A stretch of DNA of 64,000 bases from Terriglobales bacterium (GTDB taxonomy: Bacteria > Acidobacteriota > Terriglobia > Terriglobales > Acidobacteriaceae): NCBI GenBank assembly GCA_025980765.1, contig JAICXB010000008.1:24627-88626 (forward strand), in the 5' to 3' direction. The notes under the pieces are model-generated. The model was not told the DNA's origin, ran no database searches, and saw only the letters and a list, made by a program, of their open reading frames with translations. The translations under genes were made by a program, and so were the position numbers. Below, one piece after another: positions 1 to 9,242 of this stretch; within the stretch, counting starts at the first letter, position 1, and each line of letters opens with the position of its first letter.

Positions 1-1
1 T

Positions 2-586
2 CTCGCGCCGGCAACCGCGGATGTTGCCACCCTGCTCGACGCAGCCGGAAAAGACGTGGTGCTGGTCGAGACCGTCGGCGTTGGCCAGGATGAGATCGAC
101 ATTGTTCGTCTGGCCGATGTCACCATTGTCATCCTCGTTCCCGGAATGGGAGACGATGTGCAGACCATCAAAGCAGGCATCATGGAGATCGCCGACATCT
201 TCGTGATTAACAAGAGCGACCGCGAAGGCGCCGAGCGCGTCGAGCGCGAGATTCGCGCCATGCAGACGCTGGCCATCCGCCGCGACGACTGGACTCCACC
301 TATTCTGAAGACCGTCGCCACCGAAGCCATCGGCATCCCAGAATTGGCAAAAGCGATTGATGGGTACCGGAAGTATCTTGAAGGCAAGCAGCTGCTGATG
401 GCGAAGAAGGTGAGCAACTGGCGTGAGCGCCTGATCGAGATGTTACGCAAGGCGCTGCTCGATCGGATGATGCGCGAGCGCCTGGATGCTGCGCTGCTCG
501 ACCGCTACGCCCGCGAAATCGCTGAGCACCGCCGCGATCCGTATTCTCTGGTTGAAGAACTGGTAACAGGGACGGTTGCCGGCTAG
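2..586 (+). CDS. meaB: MeaB/ArgK family GTPase (methylmalonyl-CoA mutase-associated), 3' part; gene starts before window
   Basis: Open frame from window edge; VVLVETVGVGQDEIDIVRLADVTIVILVPGMGDDVQTIKAGIMEIADIFVINKSD is typical of the family; followed by methylmalonyl-CoA epimerase. Confidence 0.9.
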   Translation, partial: LAPATADVATLLDAAGKDVVLVETVGVGQDEIDIVRLADVTIVILVPGMGDDVQTIKAGIMEIADIFVINKSDREGAERVEREIRAMQTLAIRRDDWTPPILKTVATEAIGIPELAKAIDGYRKYLEGKQLLMAKKVSNWRERLIEMLRKALLDRMMRERLDAALLDRYAREIAEHRRDPYSLVEELVTGTVAG

Positions 587-694
587 CGTTAATCTCGCAG
601 CACGATTGCAGGAAAAACCAGTCGTGCACTCAGGCGAGCAGACGGGGCATACCCCGTTTCTACCCTGTATTGGTCTGCAGTTTTAGAGTACAGC

Positions 695-1102
695 ATGTAT
701 AAAGTCGATCATCTCGGAATCGCGGTGAAGAGCATTGCCAGCGCGCGGCGCTTCTACGAGCAACTCGGCTTGGCTGTTGTTGGCGAAGAGGTCGTTGAAC
801 ACGAGAAAGTCCGTGCCGCGATGCTGCCTGTTGGTGAAACCCGCTTTGAACTGCTGGAGCCCACTTCCGAGGACTCCGTGATCGCCAAATTCATTGCCAA
901 ACGCGGCGAAGGACTGCACCATGTTGCCGTGCACGTGAATGACATCTCGGCAACTTTCGAAGACCTCAAGCGCCGCGGCGTGCGCCTTATCTCCGACGAA
1001 ATCAAGGTTGGGGCGGGCGGCCATCTGTATATCTTCGTTCATCCCTCCGCAACCGGCGGCGTCCTGCTTGAACTCTGCCAGGACCCGATCAGCGCGGTTT
1101 AG
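695..1102 (+). CDS. mce: methylmalonyl-CoA epimerase (VOC fold)
   Basis: MYKVDHLGIAVKSIASARRFYEQLGL...GEGLHHVAVHVNDI...; next to meaB. Confidence 0.92.
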   Translation: MYKVDHLGIAVKSIASARRFYEQLGLAVVGEEVVEHEKVRAAMLPVGETRFELLEPTSEDSVIAKFIAKRGEGLHHVAVHVNDISATFEDLKRRGVRLISDEIKVGAGGHLYIFVHPSATGGVLLELCQDPISAV

Positions 1103-1103
1103 A

Positions 1104-1805
1104 ATGCTGCTGCTCGCTGTGGACACCTCCGGTCGCCAGGGCGGTATCACTCTTGCCGGCGGCAGCGACAGCGAATTCCAAATCATCGAATCATTGGGAA
1201 TTCAAGGCGGAACATTTTCCGCCGAACTGATTCCACAGATTTCTGGCCTGCTTGCCCGGCACAGGCTTTCCGCGCAGGACCTTGAAGGGCTTGTGGCAGT
1301 CACCGGCCCCGGATCGTTCACCGGATTACGCGTGGGGCTCACCGCCGTCAAGGGTCTGGCAGAAGCTCTGAATTTGCCGATCGCGGTGGTTTCCGCGCTG
1401 GAGCTACTGGCATTTTCTGCGGCTGGTGGCTGCGTGGCACTGGCAGAACCGGCGTCGGCTGTGTCAAAGCCGATCCTGGCGATAATTGATGCCGGAAGAA
1501 ATGAGGTTTACGCCGGCATTTACGAGCAAAGGGGGAACGAGGTTCACATGCGCGTCGAATCGCTCCTGTCTCTTTCTGAGGCGCAGGAGCAGGCCGGCAG
1601 AGGCGGGTTCCGCGCAATCACACGGGACCAGGCAATCGCAGCGAAGTTTTCCCATATCGAAATCGTGGCGTATCCCGGCTGTCAAACAGCGGCGAAATTG
1701 GGCCTGCAAAAGCTGCTCACCGGAGACACGGTGGACGTGCTCGCGCTCGACGCCAATTACATCCGCAAGTCCGAAGCCGAGTATCTGCGGAAAATGCAGA
1801 TATGA
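1104..1805 (+). CDS. tsaB: tRNA threonylcarbamoyladenosine biosynthesis protein TsaB
   Basis: MLLLAVDTSGRQGGITLAGG...GLVAVTGPGSFTGLRVGLTAVKGLAEAL; start set at ATG 1104 inside longer ORF 939..1805. Confidence 0.9.
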   Translation: MLLLAVDTSGRQGGITLAGGSDSEFQIIESLGIQGGTFSAELIPQISGLLARHRLSAQDLEGLVAVTGPGSFTGLRVGLTAVKGLAEALNLPIAVVSALELLAFSAAGGCVALAEPASAVSKPILAIIDAGRNEVYAGIYEQRGNEVHMRVESLLSLSEAQEQAGRGGFRAITRDQAIAAKFSHIEIVAYPGCQTAAKLGLQKLLTGDTVDVLALDANYIRKSEAEYLRKMQI

Positions 1806-2260
1806 AAATTGCAATAATCCGCTGCGCTAGTTGTGCTGACCTGCCCTCCATTCTCGATATTGAGCGCGCCTCGCCTGCGGCTGCGCACTGGCCCGACTCT
1901 GAGTACACCAGTGCCGTCGACTACCCTGCTCGTCTGCTCCTCGTTGCCGAGCAGAACTCCCAAGTCGTGGGTTTCGCGATCGCTTTTACAGCAATCGCAG
2001 AGTGGGAGTTGGAGAACATTGCCGTTCATCCAGGCTCTCGCGAACAAGGCATCGGACGTGTTCTGATGAATGCCTTGATTGAGGCCGCCAAAGCAGCCGG
2101 AGCCACCGAGATCCGCCAGGAAATCCGGGCGTCAAACCTTCCTGCACAGCGCCTGGCGCAATCCTGCGGATTTGTCCAGGATGGCAAACGGGCCGCCTAC
2201 TACAGAGAGCCGGTGGAGGAGGCGATCTTATTTAAGTTCATCATGGTCCCCGCCTCGTGA
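1802..2260 (+). CDS. rimI: ribosomal-protein-alanine N-acetyltransferase RimI
   Basis: GNAT fold: WELENIAVHPGSREQGIGRVLMNALIEAAKAAGA; 4-bp ATGA overlap with tsaB. Confidence 0.85.
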   Translation: MKIAIIRCASCADLPSILDIERASPAAAHWPDSEYTSAVDYPARLLLVAEQNSQVVGFAIAFTAIAEWELENIAVHPGSREQGIGRVLMNALIEAAKAAGATEIRQEIRASNLPAQRLAQSCGFVQDGKRAAYYREPVEEAILFKFIMVPAS

Positions 2261-2337
2261 TCATCGGGTGATCGGGTCATCGGGTCATCGGGTGAAGTCA
2301 GATCGCCCGATCACCCGATGGCCCGATCACCCGATCT
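2259..2337. repeat. Inverted repeat with 8-bp periodic arms, (T)GATCGGG(T)CATCGGG / CCCGATCACCCGATGG
   Basis: tcatcggg-tgatcggg-tcatcggg-tcatcggg-tgaagtcaga-tcgcccga-tcacccga-tggcccga-tcacccga. Confidence 0.9.
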
Positions 2338-2474
2338 CAACTTCTGCTCTGGAAAATGATTGAACGACCTCCGCCCCTTGTGCTAACTTTCAACTCCCAA
2401 GGCCTTTTGAACCCGGCAAAGCCCGGCAACGGGATTTCTGGGCATGGGGCTTCTGGCCAGGAGGTCCTTAAAGG

Positions 2475-2702
2475 ATGGCAAATTCCCTCCGCGAAGAGCT
2501 TATGGCCAGCCACGATGAATTCCGTAGGCTGGCCGAGGAACACTCACGATACTGTCAACGTCTCGAAACTCTCATCCAAAAGCGGTACCTCTCCGACGAC
2601 GAAAAACTGGAAGAAGTCCGACTCAAGAAGCTAAAGCTGCGCGTTAAAGACGACATGGAGTCGCTGGAAGCCAGTCTCCGGCAACAGCACCAGGTCGCTT
2701 AA
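2475..2702 (+). CDS. DUF465/YdcH-like small coiled-coil protein
   Basis: [52 protein letters not shown] pattern. Confidence 0.65.
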   Translation: MANSLREELMASHDEFRRLAEEHSRYCQRLETLIQKRYLSDDEKLEEVRLKKLKLRVKDDMESLEASLRQQHQVA

Positions 2703-2799
2703 AAGACCTTCATTGGGAAATGCACGGCGCGAGGCTCACTCGCGCCGCTCGCGTCTAGGCCCATACCTGGCCAAAGCCGATATAATCTCCTCATCCCCT

Positions 2800-3447
2800 A
2801 TGGTTCGCGATGGAATTTTTTACGGCTTGGGTGCGGCGGCCGCGGCTGTACTTCTCGGTCTGCTTACGAATCCCTGGTGGGCCCTTCCGGCGGTGCTGCT
2901 GGGAGCATTCTTTCTGTGGTTTTTTCGCGACCCAGAGCGCTCGATTCCGGATGCGCCCGGCCTGGTGGTCTCTCCTGCCGACGGCAAAGTGACCGCCATT
3001 GTTGATTTCGAGCAGGGCGGAAAACGCCTGCGCCGCATCAGCATCTTCCTGAGCGTATTCAACGTTCATGTGAACCGCTCCCCGATTCAAGGCACGATTA
3101 CCGGCATTTGTTACCGGAAGGGGAAATTCGGCAATGCCATGGGTGGCAGCTCGTCGGAAGCCAACGAGCAGAACATTGTCACTATGCAGGGCGAAGGGCA
3201 TACGGTCGTCTTCAAGCAGATTGCCGGGCTGCTGGCGCGGCGCATCGTGTTTACCGGACGCACAGGCGATAAGCTCGCCCGCGGACAGCGCGTCGGCCTG
3301 ATCAAGTTCGGATCGCGCGTGGATGTGGTGCTCGACAGCTCTGCTGAGCTGAAGGTAAAGATCGGAGACCATGTCGCCGGTGGTTCTTCCGTGCTCGCCG
3401 CGGTGCCGGTCCCTGCTAACCTCGAGCGCGCAGAGTTGGTGCGATGA
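2800..3447 (+). CDS. psd: phosphatidylserine decarboxylase proenzyme (short form)
   Basis: [12 protein letters not shown]...[18 protein letters not shown]...[13 protein letters not shown] (GS autocleavage motif); start likely at ATG 2800 in ORF 2713..3447. Confidence 0.92.
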   Translation: MVRDGIFYGLGAAAAAVLLGLLTNPWWALPAVLLGAFFLWFFRDPERSIPDAPGLVVSPADGKVTAIVDFEQGGKRLRRISIFLSVFNVHVNRSPIQGTITGICYRKGKFGNAMGGSSSEANEQNIVTMQGEGHTVVFKQIAGLLARRIVFTGRTGDKLARGQRVGLIKFGSRVDVVLDSSAELKVKIGDHVAGGSSVLAAVPVPANLERAELVR

Positions 3448-4322
3448 ATCTGCAACGCCCATTCCGCCGCAAGGATGATCCCAAGCAGCCGCATCGAATG
3501 CGTCGCGGCATGTATATCCTGCCGTCACTCTTTACCGCCGGCAATATTGCCGCGGGTTATTACGCGCTCTCGCAAACCATCCAGGGCAGCGCCGGCGCCT
3601 TCTGGCATTTTGATAACGCTGCAAAGGCCATCGGCTTCGCCGTTGCATTCGACGGACTTGACGGCCGCATCGCGCGCATGACCAACACCACCAGCGATTT
3701 TGGACGCGAGTTGGACTCCCTTGCCGACGTAATCGCATTTGGCGTCGCTCCGGCCCTGCTGGCGTGGATGTGGGGGTGTCATATGCTCCCGGAGCTGTGG
3801 AATCCAGATCTGCGCACGAAGCTCATTCAGCTCGGCGCGATTGCGACCTTCATCTTTCTCATCGCGGGCGCCAGCCGTCTTGCGCGCTTCAATATCAGCA
3901 AGAACCCGCAACCGAAAAATCCTGGGCGGCCGGACCGCAAGTATTTCGTCGGCATGCCAATTCCAGCGGGCGCAGCCATGATCGCGGCCACCGTTCACTT
4001 CGGCGATGGCTCACCGCTCGACAAATGGTGGCAGACGGTGCTCTGGATGGCTTTCGTAGTGCTGATTGGTTATTTGATGGTCAGCACCTGGCGTTTTTGG
4101 AGTCCGAAAGGCATTGACCTGCGGGCGCGCGCGCCCTTCTACCTGATGATCCTCATCTGCGGCATCATTGCGCTGGTGTGGTTCTTCTCCGAGTATGTGC
4201 TGTTTGCGCTCGCGCTGCTGTATCTTGTCTCCGGAGTCCTGGCGCGCTTCGCGTACTCGTTCCGGCGGCGGCCGCCTTCCTCTCCCCAGCCTGAACCGCA
4301 GCCGCGGGTGGACATGGCATGA
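3444..4322 (+). CDS. pssA: CDP-diacylglycerol--serine O-phosphatidyltransferase
   Basis: CDP-alcohol phosphatidyltransferase motif region [27 protein letters not shown]; coupled to psd. Confidence 0.92.
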   Translation: MNLQRPFRRKDDPKQPHRMRRGMYILPSLFTAGNIAAGYYALSQTIQGSAGAFWHFDNAAKAIGFAVAFDGLDGRIARMTNTTSDFGRELDSLADVIAFGVAPALLAWMWGCHMLPELWNPDLRTKLIQLGAIATFIFLIAGASRLARFNISKNPQPKNPGRPDRKYFVGMPIPAGAAMIAATVHFGDGSPLDKWWQTVLWMAFVVLIGYLMVSTWRFWSPKGIDLRARAPFYLMILICGIIALVWFFSEYVLFALALLYLVSGVLARFAYSFRRRPPSSPQPEPQPRVDMA

Positions 4323-5377
4323 AACGCACGATCGGCGGAAATGGCTTTCGCGTAGCGATTGTGGGCGCGGCCACGCTCAAAGGGCGCGAGCTCAAGGATG
4401 TCCTCGACGAGATGAATTTTCCCGTGGTGGACGTGAAGCTGCTCGATGACGACGAATCGCTGGGCCAGGTCGAGAGCGTCGGCGAGGAAGCGACCTTCAT
4501 TCAGCCGACAGATCCTGAGCACTTCCGCAATGTGGACTTCGCGTTCTTCACCTCCGACGCAGCCTTTACTAAACGACATTGGCGCAGCGCGCTGGAGTCC
4601 AGCAGCACCGTCGTGGATCTGTCCTATGCGCTCGATCAGCAACCCGACGTGAGCATTCGCTCCCCCTGGATCGAAAAGGAACTGGAACGAGAATCCGGCC
4701 AGCGCCCGGAGCGCGAAGACCTGACCACCACGGCCGTGGTCATCGCCCATCCCGCAGCAACGATTCTTGCGCTGCTGCTGCTCCGTGCGCGCAATGCCGG
4801 CGCAATTCGCACGGCGGCGGCTACGGTCTTTGAGCCGGTTTCGGAACAAGGCAAGCGCGGCATGGACGAGTTGCATCAGCAAACCGTAAATCTGCTGTCG
4901 TTTCATTCGTTGCCGAAAGAGGTCTTCGACGAGCAGGTTGCCTTCAACATGCTGGGCCGCTTCGGCGAGGGCTCTTCGATTTCCTTGAAAGCAGTAGAAG
5001 ACCGCGTAGCCGCACACTTCGAGAAGATCAGCGAGGGACGTCTGCCGGTGCCTTCGGTGATGCTGGTGCAGGCTCCGACCTTCCACGCGCATGTCTTTTC
5101 CATCTACATTCAGTTTGAGCGCGAACTCCCGATATTGGAACTGGCGAGATCGCTGGCAGGAGAGCACGTAAGCTTGACCAGTCCGGGCGAGGATGGTCCG
5201 AGCAACGTGATCGCCGCCGGACAAGCCAACGTGCTGCTTGCGGTGCGACCGGACTCGCGCAATCCCAACAGCTTTTGGCTGTGGGCCGCGTCAGACAACC
5301 TGAAGATCGCCGCCATCTCCGCCGTCGAGTGCGCAGCCACACTGAGCGCCATGCGGCCCATGGGGAAGGTGCAGTAA
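4319..5377 (+). CDS. aspartate-semialdehyde dehydrogenase-like protein (catalytic Cys apparently absent)
   Basis: RVAIVGAATLKGRELKDVLDEMNFPVVDVKLLDDDESLG... Asd fold; HPAAT at the position usually NPNC. Confidence 0.75.
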   Translation: MKRTIGGNGFRVAIVGAATLKGRELKDVLDEMNFPVVDVKLLDDDESLGQVESVGEEATFIQPTDPEHFRNVDFAFFTSDAAFTKRHWRSALESSSTVVDLSYALDQQPDVSIRSPWIEKELERESGQRPEREDLTTTAVVIAHPAATILALLLLRARNAGAIRTAAATVFEPVSEQGKRGMDELHQQTVNLLSFHSLPKEVFDEQVAFNMLGRFGEGSSISLKAVEDRVAAHFEKISEGRLPVPSVMLVQAPTFHAHVFSIYIQFERELPILELARSLAGEHVSLTSPGEDGPSNVIAAGQANVLLAVRPDSRNPNSFWLWAASDNLKIAAISAVECAATLSAMRPMGKVQ

Positions 5378-5381
5378 GGGC

Positions 5382-5602
5382 AGCGATAAGCGAAAAGCGA
5401 TAATCGATAAGCGATAAGCGATAAGCGAAAAGCGAAAATACAAAATCAGCAGCAAAATCTCACACGGATCGCACGGATGTTACGGATCGCACGGGTACAC
5501 CACATCATGAGCTATAGCTTGATCCGTGAAATCCGTTCCATCCCTGTTATCCGCGTGAGATTTTGGTTTTGCTTATTGCTTATTGCTTATTGCTTGTCGC
5601 TT
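5382..5602. repeat. Nested inverted repeat: outer 7-bp periodic arms (AGCGATA / TGCTTAT), inner 9-bp periodic arms (CACGGATCG / GATCCGTGA)
   Basis: Outer 5382-5437 pairs with 5570-5602; inner 5453-5496 pairs with 5520-5564. Confidence 0.9.
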
Positions 5603-6082
5603 GGCGTTGGATGCGGTTATCACACCTCCAGCCACGCGCAAGTAAACCTGCCGCAGGGGATCAACACGGTTGCGATTCCCATTTTTGTGAACAAGACGCA
5701 GAGCTATCGCGTCGAGCAGGTGCTGACCCAGGCGGTAGTGCGCGAGTTTACCAGCCGCAGCGCCTACAAGGTCGTCAACAACGACGACGGCACCTCCGAC
5801 GCTGTGTTGAAAGGCACCGTCGTTTCCACGCAGCTTTCTCCTCTGACCTACGACTCGCAGACCGGACGCGCTTCGAGCGCGATTGTGCAGATCGTGGTCG
5901 ATGTAAAGGTGCTTGACCGGCATGGTAAGACGCTGTTCGATAATCCCAACTACAACTTTCGCGGCCAATACCAGGTGAGTCGCGATGTCTCCACGTTCTT
6001 CGACGAGAGCCCGCTCGCGGTCGATCGCCTCGCGCGCGATTTCGCGCGCAGCCTGGTTGCCGATGTGCTGGAGGGCTTTTAG
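5477..6082 (+). CDS. lptE: LPS-assembly lipoprotein LptE-like
   Basis: Lipoprotein signal (...LLLIAYCLSLGVGC), GYHTSSHAQVNLPQGINTVAIPIFVNKTQSYRVEQVLTQAVVREF; upstream of holA; start codon uncertain. Confidence 0.78.
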   Translation: MLRIARVHHIMSYSLIREIRSIPVIRVRFWFCLLLIAYCLSLGVGCGYHTSSHAQVNLPQGINTVAIPIFVNKTQSYRVEQVLTQAVVREFTSRSAYKVVNNDDGTSDAVLKGTVVSTQLSPLTYDSQTGRASSAIVQIVVDVKVLDRHGKTLFDNPNYNFRGQYQVSRDVSTFFDESPLAVDRLARDFARSLVADVLEGF

Positions 6083-7212
6083 TGCCGGGGCGAAGTTTCG
6101 CGGCGACCGAACGGTTCGTCTCCGAGATTTCGGCGCGCAAGCTGAAACCCGCATACGTGCTGGTCGGTGATGAAGTGTTCTTTCGCGACCGTTGCCGGGC
6201 GGCGCTGTTGCAGCATCTGGTCACGCCGGAGCTGCGCGACTTCAGCCTGCACGATCTCGATCTGGCAGACACGCCGGTTGCCGAGGTGCTCGACCTGGCG
6301 CGCACTCCATCGCTGATGTCGCCGTTTCAGGTCTTCTTCATTCGCGGCGTAAAGGCGCTGTATGGACGCGGGTCGCACGCGGAAGAATTCGCTGCAATCG
6401 AGGCCTATTCTCGCAATCCCAATCCCGATGCGGTACTCATCTTCGTCGCCGACCACATCAGCATTCCCGCCGACGCGCGCCGCATGGAGATGCAGGACAA
6501 AGAGCGTTACGAACGCATCCGCGAGACCCTCGGCGAGTTTTGCGCGGTCATCGAACTGGCGCGAGTAGAGGAAAGCGATGGCATCCGCTGGGTGGTCGAA
6601 CACGCCACCAAAGAAGCGGTGAAGGTGGATGCCGACGCAGCGCGCGAACTCGTGGATGCACTCGGCGCGGACATGACGCTCATCGCCAACGAGCTCGAGA
6701 AGCTCATCCTCTATGTCGGTCAGAAAAAACGAATCACGATCGGCGACGTCGAGACCATGGTGCTCGCCGCCAAGCAGCGCTCGCTGTATGAACTCACCGA
6801 CGCGATCTCCGCCAAAGATCGCGTGCGCGCGCTCGCCGTGCTGGACGCGCTCCTGTCCAGCGAAGAGGGAGAAGAGGCTGCCATTGGACACATCTACATG
6901 CTGGCCCGCACCTTCCGCCAGATGCTGGTGATCCTGGAAAAAAATGTGCGCGATTCGCGCGCCATCTGGCAGGCGCTGTGGCAAGGCTTCCGCGTGCCGC
7001 CGTTTGCCGCGGAAGACATTATTCGCCAGGCCCGCCGCTACAAATCGCGCCGCGAACTCACCCGTGCCCTCCGCCTGCTCGCCCGCGCCGACCTCGCCCT
7101 GCGCTCTAACCCGCCAAGCAAACGCCTGGTGCTGGAAAAGCTGGTGATCGATCTCTGCGCTGAGTCAACCAACCCGCCGCTGCATTCGATGCAGGAAGAG
7201 TTGGTGTTGTAA
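6082..7212 (+). CDS. holA: DNA polymerase III subunit delta
   Basis: AYVLVGDEVFFRDRCRAALL...; ELEKLILYVGQKKRITIGDVETMV; conserved lptE-holA order; GTG start. Confidence 0.9.
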   Translation: MPGRSFAATERFVSEISARKLKPAYVLVGDEVFFRDRCRAALLQHLVTPELRDFSLHDLDLADTPVAEVLDLARTPSLMSPFQVFFIRGVKALYGRGSHAEEFAAIEAYSRNPNPDAVLIFVADHISIPADARRMEMQDKERYERIRETLGEFCAVIELARVEESDGIRWVVEHATKEAVKVDADAARELVDALGADMTLIANELEKLILYVGQKKRITIGDVETMVLAAKQRSLYELTDAISAKDRVRALAVLDALLSSEEGEEAAIGHIYMLARTFRQMLVILEKNVRDSRAIWQALWQGFRVPPFAAEDIIRQARRYKSRRELTRALRLLARADLALRSNPPSKRLVLEKLVIDLCAESTNPPLHSMQEELVL

Positions 7213-7214
7213 AA

Positions 7215-7292
7215 GCCGCTGGCTACCCGCTGCGAGCAAAATCACATGTGCAAGATGTTGCTAGCAGCCAGCAGCAAGCAGCGAGCAGCTAT
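7215..7292. repeat. Inverted repeat with 7-bp periodic arms (CTAGCAG/CCAGCAG word family)
   Basis: gctggctacccgctgcgagc ... ctagcag-ccagcag-caagcag-cgagcag-ct. Confidence 0.8.
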
Positions 7293-8263
7293 TCCAACAC
7301 ACACTCTCGCGGCTCTTTATCTTTCCTCAAGCCCTCGAATACCGGCGCGCGCATCTTCAGCCCGCCGCCTTTGCTGTCGCTTTCGTGGGTCCACTCGGTG
7401 AATTTGATTTCGGCGACCAGATCCGGCTTTACCCAATGCGTCTTGCGCGGGCTATCTACTTTGCCGAAAAAGGGATTCTCTTTGCTTTCGCGCTGGTGCA
7501 GCAGCTTCCACATGTTGGCATGCGAGTTGTGGGTAAATCCGCTGCCTGCCTGCCCTACAGGAATCAGGCGTCCTTGTTTGTCGTACAGCCCTAAGATCAG
7601 CGAACCGAAATTTTCGCGGCTGCCGCGAGGATCGGTGTAGCCGCCGATGACGCATTCCTGCCGCTGTGTGATTTTGATCTTTTGCCACTCCCGGCTGCGT
7701 TTTTCGATGTAACAGCTCTTACGCCGCTTGGCGACAATGCCTTCCAGGTTCTGCTGGCGCGCGGCCGCGAGCAGCGCTGTTCCGTTTCCTACGAAATGCT
7801 CGGAGATGCGCAGCAGCTCATTGGGCCGCACCACCTCGGCCAACAGGCGCTTGCGCTCTTCCAGATCGACGCGCAACAGCGAATATCCGTCGAGGTAAAG
7901 AAGATCGAAGACGTAATAGACGATGAAGATGCTGCGGTCGGGGGTACGCCGCTTGCCCTCGAGCGATAAGCCGCTGCGCTGCTGCATGAGGCTGAACGAG
8001 GCGCGCCCGTTCTCGTCGAGAGCGACGATCTCGCCATCGAGGATGCACTGCCCGCATTCGAGCTGTCCGGCAATCGAGTGCAATTCTGGGAAGTCGGCGG
8101 TCTGCTCGTTCTGATTGCGCGACATCATGCGGAACGAGCCGTCATTCTCGCCGTAATGGACGATGGAACGATAGCCGTCCCATTTGATCTCGTAGAACCA
8201 CTCGTCGCTGTCGAATACTGCATCGACGATGGTCGCCAGCATGGGATGGATGGCGCGCGGCAT
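7289..8263 (-). CDS. ligD: ATP-dependent DNA ligase, LigD ligase domain; probably the 3' half of a frame-broken ligD
   Basis: YEIKWDGYRSIVHYGENDG (ligase motif I K-DG), LDGEIVALDENGRASF, EGIVAKRRKSCY; adjoining 3'-phosphoesterase ORF in another frame. Confidence 0.88.
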   Translation of the reverse strand: MPRAIHPMLATIVDAVFDSDEWFYEIKWDGYRSIVHYGENDGSFRMMSRNQNEQTADFPELHSIAGQLECGQCILDGEIVALDENGRASFSLMQQRSGLSLEGKRRTPDRSIFIVYYVFDLLYLDGYSLLRVDLEERKRLLAEVVRPNELLRISEHFVGNGTALLAAARQQNLEGIVAKRRKSCYIEKRSREWQKIKITQRQECVIGGYTDPRGSRENFGSLILGLYDKQGRLIPVGQAGSGFTHNSHANMWKLLHQRESKENPFFGKVDSPRKTHWVKPDLVAEIKFTEWTHESDSKGGGLKMRAPVFEGLRKDKEPRECVLE

Positions 8264-8283
8264 GGGCGCCTTGGCTGCGCCTT

Positions 8284-9138
8284 TCAGGCGGTCAAGCGCG
8301 TAGTTTTTTTTTTGACGCGAGAGGATGGAGTGGATCTCTCAGAAGCCGCAACCGCTGCCGCGGTTGGTACTGACTTCTTTCGCCCAGCCGCTACTGCGGT
8401 TGGTACTGACTTGCGAGCTCCAGCCTGATGCGGTAAGCGGTCGTGTTTCGCTACCGATTCGGCTAGCCAGGAGTTCTTTCCCGTGACTTTTCCCGAAGCG
8501 GGACGATTGCTTTGCCACTCCGCCGCGCCCTCATCCCCGGCGATTTCGTCCAAAGACCGCTTGGACAGCACTGAATAATCGTATTCGTCGATATCGTAGC
8601 CGGCCTGGACATCGTCATCGCGCTTCTTGATCAGCAGCCACTCGGTGCCTTTCGACCCAGGACGCCGCGAGCGCATCTTGGCCAGCACAAAGTCTCCACG
8701 CAACTTCGCGCCGTGAAGACGAAACTTTAAATCGCCTTTGGCGAGCATGGCGGTTGCTGCTTTTTCCTTGTCGGCGCGGCTCTTGTGATCGGAGTAGTCT
8801 TCCTGCAGCGGCTCCCATGTGCCGGTGTCCCACACCATGACCGTGCCCGCGCCGTAGTTGTCGGGAGGAATGATCCCCTCAAAATGAAAATACGACACCG
8901 GATGGTCTTCTACCTGCATGGCCAGGCGCTTGTCAGCGGGATCCAGTGAAGGCCCCTTGGGCACTGCCCAGGACTTGAGCACACCCTCCATCTCCAGGCG
9001 GAAGTCGTAATGCAGCCGGGTCGCGCGGTGCTTCTGCACCACGAACCGGAATCCCTTTTTGGGATCGAGCTTGGGCGGCGGCTCCGGCGTGCGGTCAAAG
9101 CTGCGTTTGCGTTTGTATTCCTCGAGGGCCATGGGCAA
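8284..9138 (-). CDS. ligD: LigD 3'-phosphoesterase domain; probably the 5' half of a frame-broken ligD
   Basis: [76 protein letters not shown]. Confidence 0.88.
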   Translation of the reverse strand: MPMALEEYKRKRSFDRTPEPPPKLDPKKGFRFVVQKHRATRLHYDFRLEMEGVLKSWAVPKGPSLDPADKRLAMQVEDHPVSYFHFEGIIPPDNYGAGTVMVWDTGTWEPLQEDYSDHKSRADKEKAATAMLAKGDLKFRLHGAKLRGDFVLAKMRSRRPGSKGTEWLLIKKRDDDVQAGYDIDEYDYSVLSKRSLDEIAGDEGAAEWQSNRPASGKVTGKNSWLAESVAKHDRLPHQAGARKSVPTAVAAGRKKSVPTAAAVAASERSTPSSRVKKKTTRLTA

Positions 9139-9162
9139 TCAGTTTTACCACGAAGCCAGGGA

Positions 9163-9233
9163 GAAGATCGGGTGATCGGGCCATCGGGTGATTTAACTTC
9201 GCCCGATGACCCGATGGCGCGATCACACGATTG
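9163..9233. repeat. Inverted repeat, 8-bp periodic arms (ATCGGGTG family)
   Basis: agatcgggtgatcgggccatcgggtgatttaacttcgcccgatgacccgatggcgcgatcacacgat. Confidence 0.88.
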
Positions 9234-9242
9234 TCCTCACGT

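Noticed and set aside
4139-5224. 361-aa minus-strand ORF opposite the Asd-like gene
   Set aside because: Antisense shadow ORF; the + frame has clear family similarity and translational coupling.
6079-6984. 301-aa minus-strand ORF opposite holA
   Set aside because: Antisense shadow of a conserved gene.
8350-8425. GCGGTTGGTACTGACTT direct repeat inside ligD as a separate mobile or regulatory element
   Set aside because: Encodes an in-frame low-complexity linker ([24 protein letters not shown]) between LigD domains; best explained as a coding repeat.
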